This document shows positions 43,706 to 52,904 of a stretch of 64,000 nt of DNA, one piece after another (positions within the stretch are counted from its first letter, which is position 1; each line of letters opens with the position of its first letter). The position numbers and the translations under genes are program-made. The stretch is from the NCBI GenBank assembly GCA_016771945.1, contig QZLF01000001.1, positions 372,001-436,000 of the forward strand. Reading direction: 5' to 3'. Under the pieces are notes generated by a model, which saw nothing but the letters and a program-made list of their open reading frames with translations, was not told where the DNA came from and did not search any database. The DNA comes from Candidatus Leucobacter sulfamidivorax. Lineage in GTDB: Bacteria; Actinomycetota; Actinomycetes; Actinomycetales; Microbacteriaceae.

Positions 43706-45091
43706 ATGGATCGAAGTTCACGGCGAATGCTGTTCACGCATTTCACGAGCTTCGCGCCCGCCGGGCCGGCGGGTGCTCAGTGGGACCATCCGCGGGCGCG
43801 GGACTTCGACTACCTGAACCTCGACCACTGGATCAAGCTCGCGCGCGCCCTCGAGGACGCGCGCTTCGACGCGTTCTTCTGGGCGGACCACAGCGGCGTG
43901 CACGACGTCTACCGGAGCTCCTACGAGACCGCGGTGCGCGAGGCGACGCAGTTCCCGCTCGGCGATCCGCTGATGCTCACGGCGGCGCTCGCGAGCTCGA
44001 CGACCGACCTCGGCTTCGCGTTCAGCTCGAACGTGATCCAGGATCACCCCTACTCGTTCGCGCGCAAGCTGTCGACGCTCGACGCCCTCACCCGCGGGCG
44101 CATCGGCTGGAACATCGTGACCTCATTCCAGCCCTCGGCCTGGCGCAACTTCGGCTACGACGAGGTCGCGGATCACGCGGCGCGCTACGAGCAGGCCGAG
44201 GAGTACGTCACCGTGCTCTACAAGCTGCTGCAGGGCTCCTGGGAGGACGGCGCGGTCGTGCGCGACCTCGAGCGGCGCGTCTACGCGGATCCGAGCCGGG
44301 TGCACCCCATCGGCCACGAGGGCGAGTACTACCGGGTGCCCGGCATCCACGTCAACGAGCCCACCGCGCAGCGCGTGCCGGTGCTGTTCCAGGCCGGCAC
44401 CTCCGAGGACGGGCGCGGCTTCGCCTCGCGCAACGCCGAGGGCATGTTCATGCACCCGCACAGCGTCGAGGCCGCGGCGAAGCTCGTGCAGGACATGAAG
44501 CGCCGCCTGCGCGAGAACGGCCGCGCCGAGGACGACCTCGTCTTCCTCGTCTTCAAGACCTTCATCGTCGGCTCCACCGAGGAGGAGGCGAAGCGTAAGA
44601 GCGCCGAGGCCGACGAGTACCTGAGCAGCGACGCGAGCCTCGCCTTCTTCAGCTCGACGATCGGCACCGACCTCTCGGAGATCGATCTCGACTCGCCCAT
44701 CGGCGAGCTCGAGACGAACGCCGTGCAGGGTCACATCCGCGCGCTCATCGACGCGGCGCCCGACAAGGGATGGACGTTCCGGGAGCTCGTCACCACGCTG
44801 ACCGGCGCCCGCACGGTCGGCACCCCGGAGCAGATCGCCGACGAGATCGAGCGGTGGCGCGCGGCCGGGATCCACGGCTTCAACGTGAACAGCATCACCG
44901 GCCCCGACGACACCTACGACTTCCTCGACCACGTCGTCCCGGTTCTGCAGCGGCGCGGGCTGATGCAGACCGAGTACGCACCCGGCACCTTCCGGGAGAA
45001 GCTCGCCACCGCCACCGGGCTTCCGGCCGGGCCGCGGCTGAACGAGCGCCATCCCGGGTACCGCCACCTCCACAGCGCCGACCGCGGATGA
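43706..45091 (+). CDS. NtaA/SnaA/DszA-type LLM flavin monooxygenase
   Basis: The start follows CGAAGGAG; the protein is 461 aa, the longer form of the luciferase-like family typical of nitrilotriacetate and dibenzothiophene sulfone monooxygenases. It shows FDAFFWADHSGVHDVY, LTRGRIGWNIVTSFQPSAWRNFG and VPVLFQAGTSEDGRGFASRNAE, all diagnostic. Such enzymes use FMNH2 and O2 to cleave C-N or C-S bonds. It immediately precedes the sugar-type importer genes, so the compound it attacks is probably the one imported. Confidence 0.9.
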   Translation: MDRSSRRMLFTHFTSFAPAGPAGAQWDHPRARDFDYLNLDHWIKLARALEDARFDAFFWADHSGVHDVYRSSYETAVREATQFPLGDPLMLTAALASSTTDLGFAFSSNVIQDHPYSFARKLSTLDALTRGRIGWNIVTSFQPSAWRNFGYDEVADHAARYEQAEEYVTVLYKLLQGSWEDGAVVRDLERRVYADPSRVHPIGHEGEYYRVPGIHVNEPTAQRVPVLFQAGTSEDGRGFASRNAEGMFMHPHSVEAAAKLVQDMKRRLRENGRAEDDLVFLVFKTFIVGSTEEEAKRKSAEADEYLSSDASLAFFSSTIGTDLSEIDLDSPIGELETNAVQGHIRALIDAAPDKGWTFRELVTTLTGARTVGTPEQIADEIERWRAAGIHGFNVNSITGPDDTYDFLDHVVPVLQRRGLMQTEYAPGTFREKLATATGLPAGPRLNERHPGYRHLHSADRG

Positions 45092-45140
45092 CGACGTCCG
45101 CAGGCGCACCACCACATATCGCACGAGAAACGGAAGAGAA

Positions 45141-46193
45141 ATGAAATTCACCAGGAACATCGTCAAGGGGATCGCCCTCGGCGCCGCCGCCCTGCTGGCG
45201 GTCGGCGCGCTCGTCGGCTGCAGCGGCAGCGGCAGCGGGGACCAAGGCGGCGACGGCGGCGGGACCGATGACGGCATCACCGTCGGCATCAGCGTCGCCG
45301 CGGGCCAGAACTCCACGCTGCAGGCGATCGTCGAGGGCCTGCGCGCCGAGCTCGAGACCGTCGGCGGCGAGCTCATCACCGCCGACGCGAAGCTCGACAT
45401 CGACAAGCAGATCGCCGACATCGACACCTTCGTCAACCAGGGCGTCGACGCCATCGTCGTGATCCCCATCGACTTCCCCACCCTCGGCAATGCGCTGCAG
45501 CGAGCCGACGCGGCGGGCATCCCGCTCTTCGCGAACGATGCGGTGGTGGGCGACGACGTGACCGCCGAGCAGCTCGCGCCCTTCCAGGCGCAGGTGCGCA
45601 CCAAGCGCCCGGCCGACTCGGTCGCCGACTTCATCGAGGAGCGCACCGGCGGCGAGGGCCAGGTCGCCGCGATCACCATCGCGGCTCCGGTCGCCCAGAT
45701 CGAGTTCTTCGTCGACGAGTTCCAGGCCGACATCGAGTCCCGGAGCGGCCTGGAGTTCGTGGGCGCCAAGGGCAACCCGAGCGACGACGCCGCGGGCGCC
45801 CGGCCCATCGCCGACGCCTTCCTCACCCAGTACCCCGATCTCCGGGCGATCTTCTCCTACAACGACCCGAGCGCGGTGGGCGCCTCCGCCGCCGCGACGG
45901 CCGCGGGCAAGCGCGACCAGGTCGTGATCACCGGCTTCAACGCCAGCCAGGACGGCCTCGACGCGGTGAAGGACGGCACGATCGACGCGACGTGGGACTA
46001 CCGCGCCCCCGACCAGGGCCAGCTGCTCGGCCGCCTCGTCATCGCCACCGTGCTCGACGGCAAGACGACCGGCCACCAGTACGAGGTCGAGAGCCAGATC
46101 GTCACCGCCGAGAACATCGACGACTTCGTGCCGTGGGAAGAGCGGATCGAGCTGATCCGCAAGGGCGAGTACGCCGGCATCTCGATCGACTGA
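45141..46193 (+). CDS. Sugar-type ABC transporter substrate-binding lipoprotein
   Basis: The protein is 350 aa, with a lipoprotein signal (MKFTRNIVKG, hydrophobic core, lipobox ALVGC with Cys27) and a Gly/Asp linker. The Peripla_BP_4 fold follows: DIDKQIADIDTFVNQGVDAIVVIP and IFSYNDPSAVGASAAATAAG. It resembles ribose/xylose-type binding proteins, whose family also carries autoinducers, inositols and other polar rings. It is followed by the ATPase and permease of the same system, 28 bp and overlapping. Confidence 0.92.
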   Translation: MKFTRNIVKGIALGAAALLAVGALVGCSGSGSGDQGGDGGGTDDGITVGISVAAGQNSTLQAIVEGLRAELETVGGELITADAKLDIDKQIADIDTFVNQGVDAIVVIPIDFPTLGNALQRADAAGIPLFANDAVVGDDVTAEQLAPFQAQVRTKRPADSVADFIEERTGGEGQVAAITIAAPVAQIEFFVDEFQADIESRSGLEFVGAKGNPSDDAAGARPIADAFLTQYPDLRAIFSYNDPSAVGASAAATAAGKRDQVVITGFNASQDGLDAVKDGTIDATWDYRAPDQGQLLGRLVIATVLDGKTTGHQYEVESQIVTAENIDDFVPWEERIELIRKGEYAGISID

Positions 46194-46221
46194 CGTCCCG
46201 CCGCGGAGAAGAGACCAGACC

Positions 46222-47725
46222 ATGATCGAGATCGACGGGATCTCCAAGCACTACCCGGGGGTGACGGCGCTCTCCGAGGTGAGCTTCGCGATCCGCGAGG
46301 GCGAGGTGCTCGCCCTCGCGGGGGAGAACGGCTCGGGCAAGTCGACGATGATGAAGATCCTCGCCGGGCACATCCAGCCCGACGGCGGACGGATCCTCCT
46401 CGACGGCGAGCCCGTGCAGTTCCACACCCCGACGGATGCCGTCGCGGCCGGGATCGGTCTGGTCGAGCAGGAGCTCGCAGTCGCGACGCACCTGACGGTG
46501 GGGGAGAACATCCTGCTGGGCGCTCCCCCGCCGTCGCTTCGGCGGGCTCATCGACTGGCCCGCCGTGCGGCGACGGGCCCGCGAGATCATGGACCTGCTC
46601 GGGATCGACGTCAGCCCGCGCGCGATACTCGGGGAGCTGCCCGTCAACGTGCAGCAGCTCGTGGCGATCGCGTGCGTGCTCGCCCGGAGGCCCAGGGTCA
46701 TGCTGCTCGACGAGGCGACGAGCTCGCTCTCCGAGAGCGAGACCGCCCACGTGCTCTCCATCGTCCGCTCGCTGCGCGACCAGGGCATGTCGATCGTCTT
46801 CATCTCGCATCGCATGCGCGAGATGCGCCAGGTCGCGGATCGGATCGTCGTGCTGCGCGACGGCGAGGTCAGCGGCGAGGCCATGATCGACGACGTCAGC
46901 GATGACGAGGTCGTGCGCATGCTCGTCGGCCGGGAGCTCAAGGAGATCTTCCCCGCGAGCTACCGGAGGCCCGAGGAGCGCGAAGTGCTCGTGGTCGAGG
47001 GACTCGAAGCGGGGCGGGCCCTGCACGACGCCTCGCTCCGCGTGCGCGAGGGCGAGATCGTCGGCCTCGCGGGGCTCGTCGGCTCGGGCCGCTCGACGCT
47101 CGCCCAGTGCATCGGGGGCGCGATCCGGCCGACCGCCGGGAGCATCCGGCTGCACGGCGAGGAGGTCGCCTTCCGGCATCCCGCCGACGCGCTGGCGGCC
47201 GGGATCGGCTTCGTCGGGGAGAACCGTAAGACGCAGGGGATCCTGCCCGGCCGCTCGATCACCGAGAACATCACCGTGATCAACACCTCCGGCGCCGCCG
47301 CGTCGCGGGGCCTGCTCTCGCGGAAGCGCGAGCAGGCGCGGGCGCAAGGCGCCGCAGCGGAGGTCGGCGCCAAGTACGGGCGCCTCTCCGAGCCGATCGA
47401 GAGCCTCTCCGGCGGCAACCAGCAGAAGATCCTGCTGGCGCGCGCGATGATGCGCAAACCCCGGCTGCTGGTGCTCGACGAGCCCACGCGCGGGGTCGAC
47501 ATCGGCGCCAAGTCGGAGATCTACACACTGATCGACCAGGCGGCCGCGCAGGGCACGGGCCTGCTCGTGGTCTCCTCCGAGCTGCCCGAGCTGCTCGGGC
47601 TCTGCGACAGGATCTTCGTCCTCTCGCACGGCCGGGTGGTCGGCGAGCTCGACCGCGCGACGGCCACCGAGGAGCGCATCGCCGCGCTGGCATTCACATC
47701 GACAGAAGAGGCGGAAGCAGAATGA
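46222..47725 (+). pseudogene. Sugar-type ABC transporter ATPase (RbsA/MglA-like), frameshifted
   Basis: The N-terminus (ISKHYPGVTALSEVSFAIRE, Walker A GENGSGKST) is in frame from 46222 to about 46525. The continuation (FGGLIDWPAVRRRAREIMDL, LDEATSSLSE, second domain with GLVGSGRSTLAQ, SLSGGNQQK and LVLDEPTRGVD) is in the +1 frame to 47725. Removing one C from the C5 run at 46525-46529 restores a normal 500-aa double ATPase. The first Walker A lies before the shift and everything else after it. A homopolymer indel can be a sequencing slip; if real, the importer has no ATPase. The stop overlaps the permease start by four bases. Confidence 0.88.
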
Positions 47726-48795
47726 ACTCCCAGCCATCCATCCCCGTGGGGAAGAACCGGACGCGCACCCGGTCGGTGGGCGTCAGGGTCCGCGGCGGCA
47801 GGAGGTTCACCTTCGACCCGCGCCTGACGCTGGCGATCGTGCTCATCGCCATGATCGTGCTCTTCGCGATCCTGCAGCCCGTCTTCCTCACCTCGGGCAA
47901 CCTGCTGAACATCCTCCGCCTGCAGGCGGTGCCCATGATCCTCGCCGTCGGCATGACGATGGTCGTGCTGACGGGCGGCGCCGACCTGTCGGTGGGATCG
48001 GCGCTCGCGCTGTCGGGCATCGTCGCCGGCATCCTCTATCTCAGCGGCATGCCCATCTGGGTCGTGATCGGCGGCACGGTGCTGTTCGGCGCCGTGCTCG
48101 GCGCGGCCAACGGCTTCCTCGTCGGCATAGTCGGGATGTCGTTCTTCGTCGTCACGCTGGGCACGCTCTCGGCCTATCGCAGCCTCGCGCTCGTCGCCTC
48201 CGACGGCTCGGCGATCCAGATGAGCGGCGAGCGGGTGCTGCTCTTCCTCGGCGACGGATCACTGGGCTGGCTGCCCGTCCCGGTGCTGATCACCGCGATC
48301 ATCGTCCTGCTCGGCTACGTGGCGCTCGCCCACACCGGCTGGGGGCGCAGGATCTACGCCGTCGGCTCGAACCCGGAGGCGGCGCGTCTCTCGGGCATCC
48401 GCGTGGGTCGCGTGCTGTTCTCGGTGTACCTCGTGAGCGGCCTGCTCGCCGGCGTCGCCGCCGTGATCCAGGTCGGCCGCCTCACCTCGGCATCGCCGCT
48501 CGTGGGCCAGGGGCTCGAGCTGCAGGTCATCGCGGCGGTGCTGCTGGGCGGAACCGTGCTCTCCGGCGGATCCGGCGGGCTCGGCGGCACCATCATCGCC
48601 GTGTTGCTGCTCGGCGTGCTGCAGAACGGTCTCACCCTGTCGGGCGTGCCCGACTACTGGCAGGGCGCCATCACCGGCGCGATCCTGATCATCGCCGTCT
48701 ACCTCGACCACGTGCAGCGCAAGCAGCGGAGCTCCTTCGCCCCGATGAAGAAGCGCAGGATCGCGGCCCGCTCCACGCGGACCGCGGAGAAGTGA
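47722..48795 (+). CDS. Sugar-type ABC transporter permease (RbsC-like)
   Basis: The protein is 357 aa, with a basic N-terminal tail and about nine helices. Family motifs are ILAVGMTMVVLTGGADLSVGS, GWGRRIYAVGSNPEAARLSG and VLLGGTVLSGGSGGLGGTI. It forms the membrane channel with the ATPase at 46222 and the binding protein at 45141. It overlaps the ATPase gene (ATGA) and is followed 18 bp later by the racemase-like gene. Confidence 0.93.
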   Translation: MNSQPSIPVGKNRTRTRSVGVRVRGGRRFTFDPRLTLAIVLIAMIVLFAILQPVFLTSGNLLNILRLQAVPMILAVGMTMVVLTGGADLSVGSALALSGIVAGILYLSGMPIWVVIGGTVLFGAVLGAANGFLVGIVGMSFFVVTLGTLSAYRSLALVASDGSAIQMSGERVLLFLGDGSLGWLPVPVLITAIIVLLGYVALAHTGWGRRIYAVGSNPEAARLSGIRVGRVLFSVYLVSGLLAGVAAVIQVGRLTSASPLVGQGLELQVIAAVLLGGTVLSGGSGGLGGTIIAVLLLGVLQNGLTLSGVPDYWQGAITGAILIIAVYLDHVQRKQRSSFAPMKKRRIAARSTRTAEK

Positions 48796-48813
48796 GAAGC
48801 AAGGAGAATTCCG

Positions 48814-49560
48814 ATGTCCCGACGCATTCTGAACATCGTCCCGGTGCCCGTGCCGCCGGAGGCGCTCGACGCCTTCGCGGCGCAGCTCCCGGGCGAGGCG
48901 ATCCACCCCGATTTCGAGAACGTGTTCGTCGCCGCCCGCGCCGGCGCGACGGTGATCGACAGCCCCTACGAGCAGCTGCTGGCCGAGGCCTACGTGCTCG
49001 ACGCGGGCTGCCGCGCCGAGGAGGAGGGGTATGCGGCCGTCGCGGTCAACTCGATGAGCGACTCTGCGCTGTCGGCGCTGCGATCCCGATTGAACGTGCC
49101 GGTCACCGCGCCCGCGAGCTCGGCGATGCTGCTCGCCTGCATGCTGGGCAAGAAGTTCTCGGTGGTCACGATGTGGCCCGAGTGGCACTCGCTCTACGAG
49201 AAGACCATCGCCGAGCACGGCATCGCCCACCGCGTGGCCTCGATCCGCGACATCGGCGTGCGCCCCGATGCCGCCGAGCTGCTCGCGGGCAAGGAGGAGG
49301 TCGTCTTCGATGCGCTGCTGCGCGAGTCGCGCGCGGCGATCGACGAGGACGGAGCGGACGTCATCATCCTCGGCTCGACGACCATGCACCAGAGCTACGA
49401 GTTCCTCCGCGCCAACCTCGAGGTGCCGGTCCTCAGCCCGGGCCTCGTCGCGGTCAAGATCGCGGAGCTGCTGGTGCTCACGGGCACGAGCCACAGCAAG
49501 AAGGCCTACCCCTCGCCCGCGCGGGCTCAGGACGACCTCTTCACCCAGCCAGTCGTCTGA
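48814..49560 (+). CDS. Asp/Glu/hydantoin racemase-fold protein lacking both catalytic cysteines
   Basis: The start follows AAGGAG; the protein is 248 aa with the two-domain racemase fold. Where hydantoin racemases have a cysteine before the D-P-G-L segment, this protein reads AVNSMSDSALSALRSRL. Where they have L-G-C-A/T-G-M, it reads ILGSTTMHQSYEFL. Both cysteines appear to be serine. Two-base racemisation by thiolates is therefore unlikely; a lyase, isomerase, hydrolase or binding role is possible. Its place between an importer and HyuA/HyuB genes would classically suit a hydantoin racemase, which makes the change notable. Confidence 0.85.
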   Translation: MSRRILNIVPVPVPPEALDAFAAQLPGEAIHPDFENVFVAARAGATVIDSPYEQLLAEAYVLDAGCRAEEEGYAAVAVNSMSDSALSALRSRLNVPVTAPASSAMLLACMLGKKFSVVTMWPEWHSLYEKTIAEHGIAHRVASIRDIGVRPDAAELLAGKEEVVFDALLRESRAAIDEDGADVIILGSTTMHQSYEFLRANLEVPVLSPGLVAVKIAELLVLTGTSHSKKAYPSPARAQDDLFTQPVV

Positions 49561-49586
49561 TCGGGCTTCGGCCCGGACGCTTTTGC
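49561..49586 (+). terminator. Short UUCG hairpin with T-run between racemase-like and M24 genes
   Basis: TCGGGC-TTCG-GCCCGGA is a compact stem with a stable TTCG loop, followed by GCTTTTGC. It is small and may only attenuate read-through or protect an mRNA end within the operon. Confidence 0.4.
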
Positions 49587-49602
49587 AACGAAAGGAAATC
49601 AA

Positions 49603-50784
49603 TTGTCGAACGGAATTCTGACCTCACACCGGAGCGATGCCAAGTCCAAGCTCCAGGCCTCGCGCCTCGCGGCGGTATGGGAGGCGATGAATGACGAGGG
49701 GTACGACGCGTTGATCGTTGCGGGGCGCGGGTTGCTGACCCAGTACGGCTACCTCGAGTACGTCGTCGGCTTCTGCCCCCTGGTGCGCCTCACCTACGCG
49801 GTGGTCGTCCCGGGGCACCAGCCGGTGCTCGTCACCCCGACCTCGTCGGACGCCTGGTACACGCGGATGGCGACCGAGCTCACCGACATCCGGATCGCCG
49901 GCCAGGGCGACGTCATCAGCAAGCAGGACAACCTGCCCGCCGCGGTGGCCCAGGTGCTCGTGGATTACAAGCTCGACCGCGGCTCGATCGGCATGGTCGG
50001 CCTGAAGCACATCGTGCCGGTCGGCGACTTCGAGGACTTCAACGCCGCCCTGCCCGATGCGAAGATCTCCGACGCCACCTCGGTGGTTGGCCGCGCGAAG
50101 GCCGTGAAGTTCGCGGAGGAGCAGGCCGAGGTGCTGCGCTCGTGCGCGATCGCCGATGCCGGTATGCGCGCCTTCGAGGAGCGCGCGGCGATCGGCGTCA
50201 CCGGGTGGGAGCTGTGGGGCGACATGCAGCGCGCGGTGCGATCCCGGGGCGCGCGCGAGGTCCTCATCATGGTGAGCAACGACCCGTTCTTCAACGCGCC
50301 GCCGCGCGACGAGCCGCTGCAGCAGGGGGACATGGTCTGCGTCTACACCGAGATCACGGGCCCCAACGGCTTCTGGGTGGAGAAGGCGAGCCTGTACGAG
50401 ATGGGGGCGACGAGCGACGCGAAGCGCGAGATGGCCGAGCTGTGCCTCGCCAGTCACGCCGCCGCCGCCGAGCGGCTCGTGGCCGGATCCGCCGCCTCGG
50501 AGGTGGCCGCGGCGCTCGAGGGCACGGTCGCGGGCCGCGACGTCGAGTTCGGCATCTGGCACGGGCACGGGGTCGGGGTCGACCACGACACCCCCGTGAT
50601 CACGAAGACCGACAGCACCGAGCTGGTGCCCGGCATGACCATCGCGATGCACCCGAACTTCACGAATCGGGCGCAGACCGTCGGCGCCAGCATCGCCGAC
50701 ACGTATATCGTCCAGGAGCAAGGGCCCGCGGTGCGCGGCTCGCAGCTCGACCAGCAGCTCACCCGTATCGAGAGGACGGTCTGA
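49603..50784 (+). CDS. M24 family (creatinase/prolidase-like) hydrolase without canonical metal site
   Basis: A TTG start at 49603 after AAAGGAAA gives 393 aa. It has the N-terminal creatinase domain and a C-terminal pita-bread fold. The five metal ligands of aminopeptidase/prolidase relatives are mostly changed: the two aspartates become glutamates (VYTEITG and WVEKAS), the histidine is kept (HGHGVGVDH), the first glutamate is histidine in TIAMHPN, and the last is alanine in ASIADTY. This resembles metal-independent creatinase, which hydrolyses a guanidino C-N bond. Together with the downstream HyuA/HyuB, a creatinine- or hydantoin-like route is conceivable but unproven. It ends two bases before hyuA. 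Confidence 0.85.
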   Translation: MSNGILTSHRSDAKSKLQASRLAAVWEAMNDEGYDALIVAGRGLLTQYGYLEYVVGFCPLVRLTYAVVVPGHQPVLVTPTSSDAWYTRMATELTDIRIAGQGDVISKQDNLPAAVAQVLVDYKLDRGSIGMVGLKHIVPVGDFEDFNAALPDAKISDATSVVGRAKAVKFAEEQAEVLRSCAIADAGMRAFEERAAIGVTGWELWGDMQRAVRSRGAREVLIMVSNDPFFNAPPRDEPLQQGDMVCVYTEITGPNGFWVEKASLYEMGATSDAKREMAELCLASHAAAAERLVAGSAASEVAAALEGTVAGRDVEFGIWHGHGVGVDHDTPVITKTDSTELVPGMTIAMHPNFTNRAQTVGASIADTYIVQEQGPAVRGSQLDQQLTRIERTV

Positions 50785-50786
50785 AT

Positions 50787-52904
50787 ATGAGCTATACCGT
50801 TGGAATCGATGTCGGGGGCACCTTCACCGATCTCGTACTCACCGAGACCGGCGGCGGCTACCGGCGCCAGCACAAGACGCCTTCGGTGCCGGCCGACCCG
50901 GCCGAAGGCATCCTGACCGGGTTGCGGGATCTGGCCGAGCTCGAGGGGCTCTCCCATGCGGAGTTCTTCGCGGGCATCGACCTCATCGTCCACGGCACGA
51001 CGGTCGCGACGAACGCAGTGCTCACCGGCGCGGGGGCCCCGACCGGCATCCTCACCACGGAGGGCGTGCGCGACATCCTCGAGATGCGCCGCGGCATCCG
51101 CAGCCGCGAGCACCTGTACGACAACAAGTACTCGGCGCCGCCGCCCCTCGTGCCGCGCGACCGCCGCCTCGGCGTGCCCGGCCGCATCGACGTCTCGGGC
51201 GAGGTCGTCGCCGAGCTCGACGAGGACGCCCTGCGCGCCGCGGTGCGCAGCCTCGTCGACAGCGGCGTGCAGGCCCTCGCGGTCTGCTTCATGCACTCCT
51301 ACAAGAACCCGGCGCACGAGCGCCGGGCCCGCGAGGTCATCGAGGAGGTCGCTCCCGACCTCTTCCTGTCGGTCTCCTCCGAGGTGCTGCCGCAGGTGCG
51401 CCTGTACCCGCGCGTCAGCACGACCGTGATGAACGCCTACCTCGGCCCCATCGTCGAGCGGTACATGGCCGAGATCATCTCGCGCCTCGCCGACAACGGC
51501 TTCGCGGGCACCCTGATGGTGATGCAGTCCAACGGCGGCATCACGCAGCCCGCGAACGTCGCGCATCTGCCCGCCACGATCACCATGTCCGGCCCGGCCG
51601 CGGGCCCCGTGGCCGCGCACGAGTTCGTGCGGCGCCAGGGATGGGAGAACTGCACGGTCGTCGACATGGGCGGCACCAGCTTCGACGCCTCGCTCGTGCT
51701 CGGCGGCGAGGTGCAGATCACCCGCGAGGGCGAGATCAACCGTCACGTGATCGCGCTGCCCACCACGCACGTGCACACGATCGGCTCGGGCGGCGGCTCG
51801 ATCGCCTGGATCGACCAGGGCGATCTGCTGCAGGTCGGCCCCCGCAGCGCGGGCGCGGTGCCCGGTCCCGCGGCCTACGACCAGGGCGGCACGGAGCCGA
51901 CCGTGACCGACGCGAACATCGTGCTCGGCTACCTCGACCCCGACTACTTCCTGGGCGGCCGCAAGAAGCTGCGCGCCGACCTCTCGGAGGCCGCGCTGCG
52001 ATCGCGCGTCGCCGAGCCGCTCGGCATCGACGTGCTCGAGGCCGCCGCGGGCGTCTACGAGCTCGTGAACCTGCAGATGGGCGCCGGCACGAAGAACGTC
52101 TCGGTCGAGCGCGGCTTCGATCCGCGCGAGTTCCCGATGGTGGTCGCCGGCGGCGCCGGCCCGATCCACGCGGGCATGATCGCCCACGAGCTCGAGATCC
52201 CCGTCGTGATCATCCCGCGCCTCTCCTCGGTGCTGTGCGCCTCGGGCATGCTCGTAGCGGATCTGCGGCACGACTTCGTGCGCGGCTTCGCCGGGCGCCT
52301 GTCCGAGCTCGACCTGGCGCACGCGGCCGGCCTCGTCGACGAGATGGTGCGCGAGGGCGGCGCCCTGCTCGCCGACGAGGGCGTGGCGGAGGCGGACCGC
52401 AAGTACGTCGTGTCCGCCGACGTGCGCTACCCGGGTCAGCACCACGAGGTCACCGTCAACTTCGACGTCGAGGACATCGATCCGGCGCGGCCCGAGCGCA
52501 TCTCCCGCGTCGCCGAGCTCTTCCACGCCAGTCACGAGCAGCTGTACGGCTTCGCGCAGCCGCAGGAGGATGTGGAGCTCATGAGCCTCCGCGTCGCAGC
52601 AGTGGGCGCGCGAGGCGGCATCTCGCTCGACCTCGTGAGCGACGTCCCCGCCGAGGCGGCGCAGCCCAAGGGCACCCGGGCCGCCTACCTGCACTCCGAG
52701 CAGAGGAAGGTCGAGATCCCCGTGTACGAGGGCTCGAGCCTCGGCCCCGCCCAGCGCATCGCCGGCCCGGTGATCGTCGAGGAGCCGACGACGACCATCT
52801 TCGTGCCCGAGTACTTCGACATCGAGTTGCACCCCTCGGGCAGCTACCTGATGATCGCGAAGGATTTCGATCGGGAGAACCTCCCCCAGGAAGGACGTGC
52901 ATGA
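50787..52904 (+). CDS. hyuA: Hydantoinase/oxoprolinase subunit A (copy 2)
   Basis: The ATG at 50787 is two bases after the M24 stop; the protein is 705 aa and intact. It carries the phosphate-binding VGIDVGGTFTDLVLTE at the N-terminus, IVHGTTVATNAVL, VDMGGTSFDASLV and VVAGGAGPIHAGMIA. It is the ATP-binding subunit of an N-methylhydantoinase-, 5-oxoprolinase- or acetone-carboxylase-type enzyme. It is clearly related to the frameshifted copy at 34734 but too diverged to be a recent duplicate, so the two pairs probably act on different substrates. Confidence 0.92.
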   Translation: MSYTVGIDVGGTFTDLVLTETGGGYRRQHKTPSVPADPAEGILTGLRDLAELEGLSHAEFFAGIDLIVHGTTVATNAVLTGAGAPTGILTTEGVRDILEMRRGIRSREHLYDNKYSAPPPLVPRDRRLGVPGRIDVSGEVVAELDEDALRAAVRSLVDSGVQALAVCFMHSYKNPAHERRAREVIEEVAPDLFLSVSSEVLPQVRLYPRVSTTVMNAYLGPIVERYMAEIISRLADNGFAGTLMVMQSNGGITQPANVAHLPATITMSGPAAGPVAAHEFVRRQGWENCTVVDMGGTSFDASLVLGGEVQITREGEINRHVIALPTTHVHTIGSGGGSIAWIDQGDLLQVGPRSAGAVPGPAAYDQGGTEPTVTDANIVLGYLDPDYFLGGRKKLRADLSEAALRSRVAEPLGIDVLEAAAGVYELVNLQMGAGTKNVSVERGFDPREFPMVVAGGAGPIHAGMIAHELEIPVVIIPRLSSVLCASGMLVADLRHDFVRGFAGRLSELDLAHAAGLVDEMVREGGALLADEGVAEADRKYVVSADVRYPGQHHEVTVNFDVEDIDPARPERISRVAELFHASHEQLYGFAQPQEDVELMSLRVAAVGARGGISLDLVSDVPAEAAQPKGTRAAYLHSEQRKVEIPVYEGSSLGPAQRIAGPVIVEEPTTTIFVPEYFDIELHPSGSYLMIAKDFDRENLPQEGRA

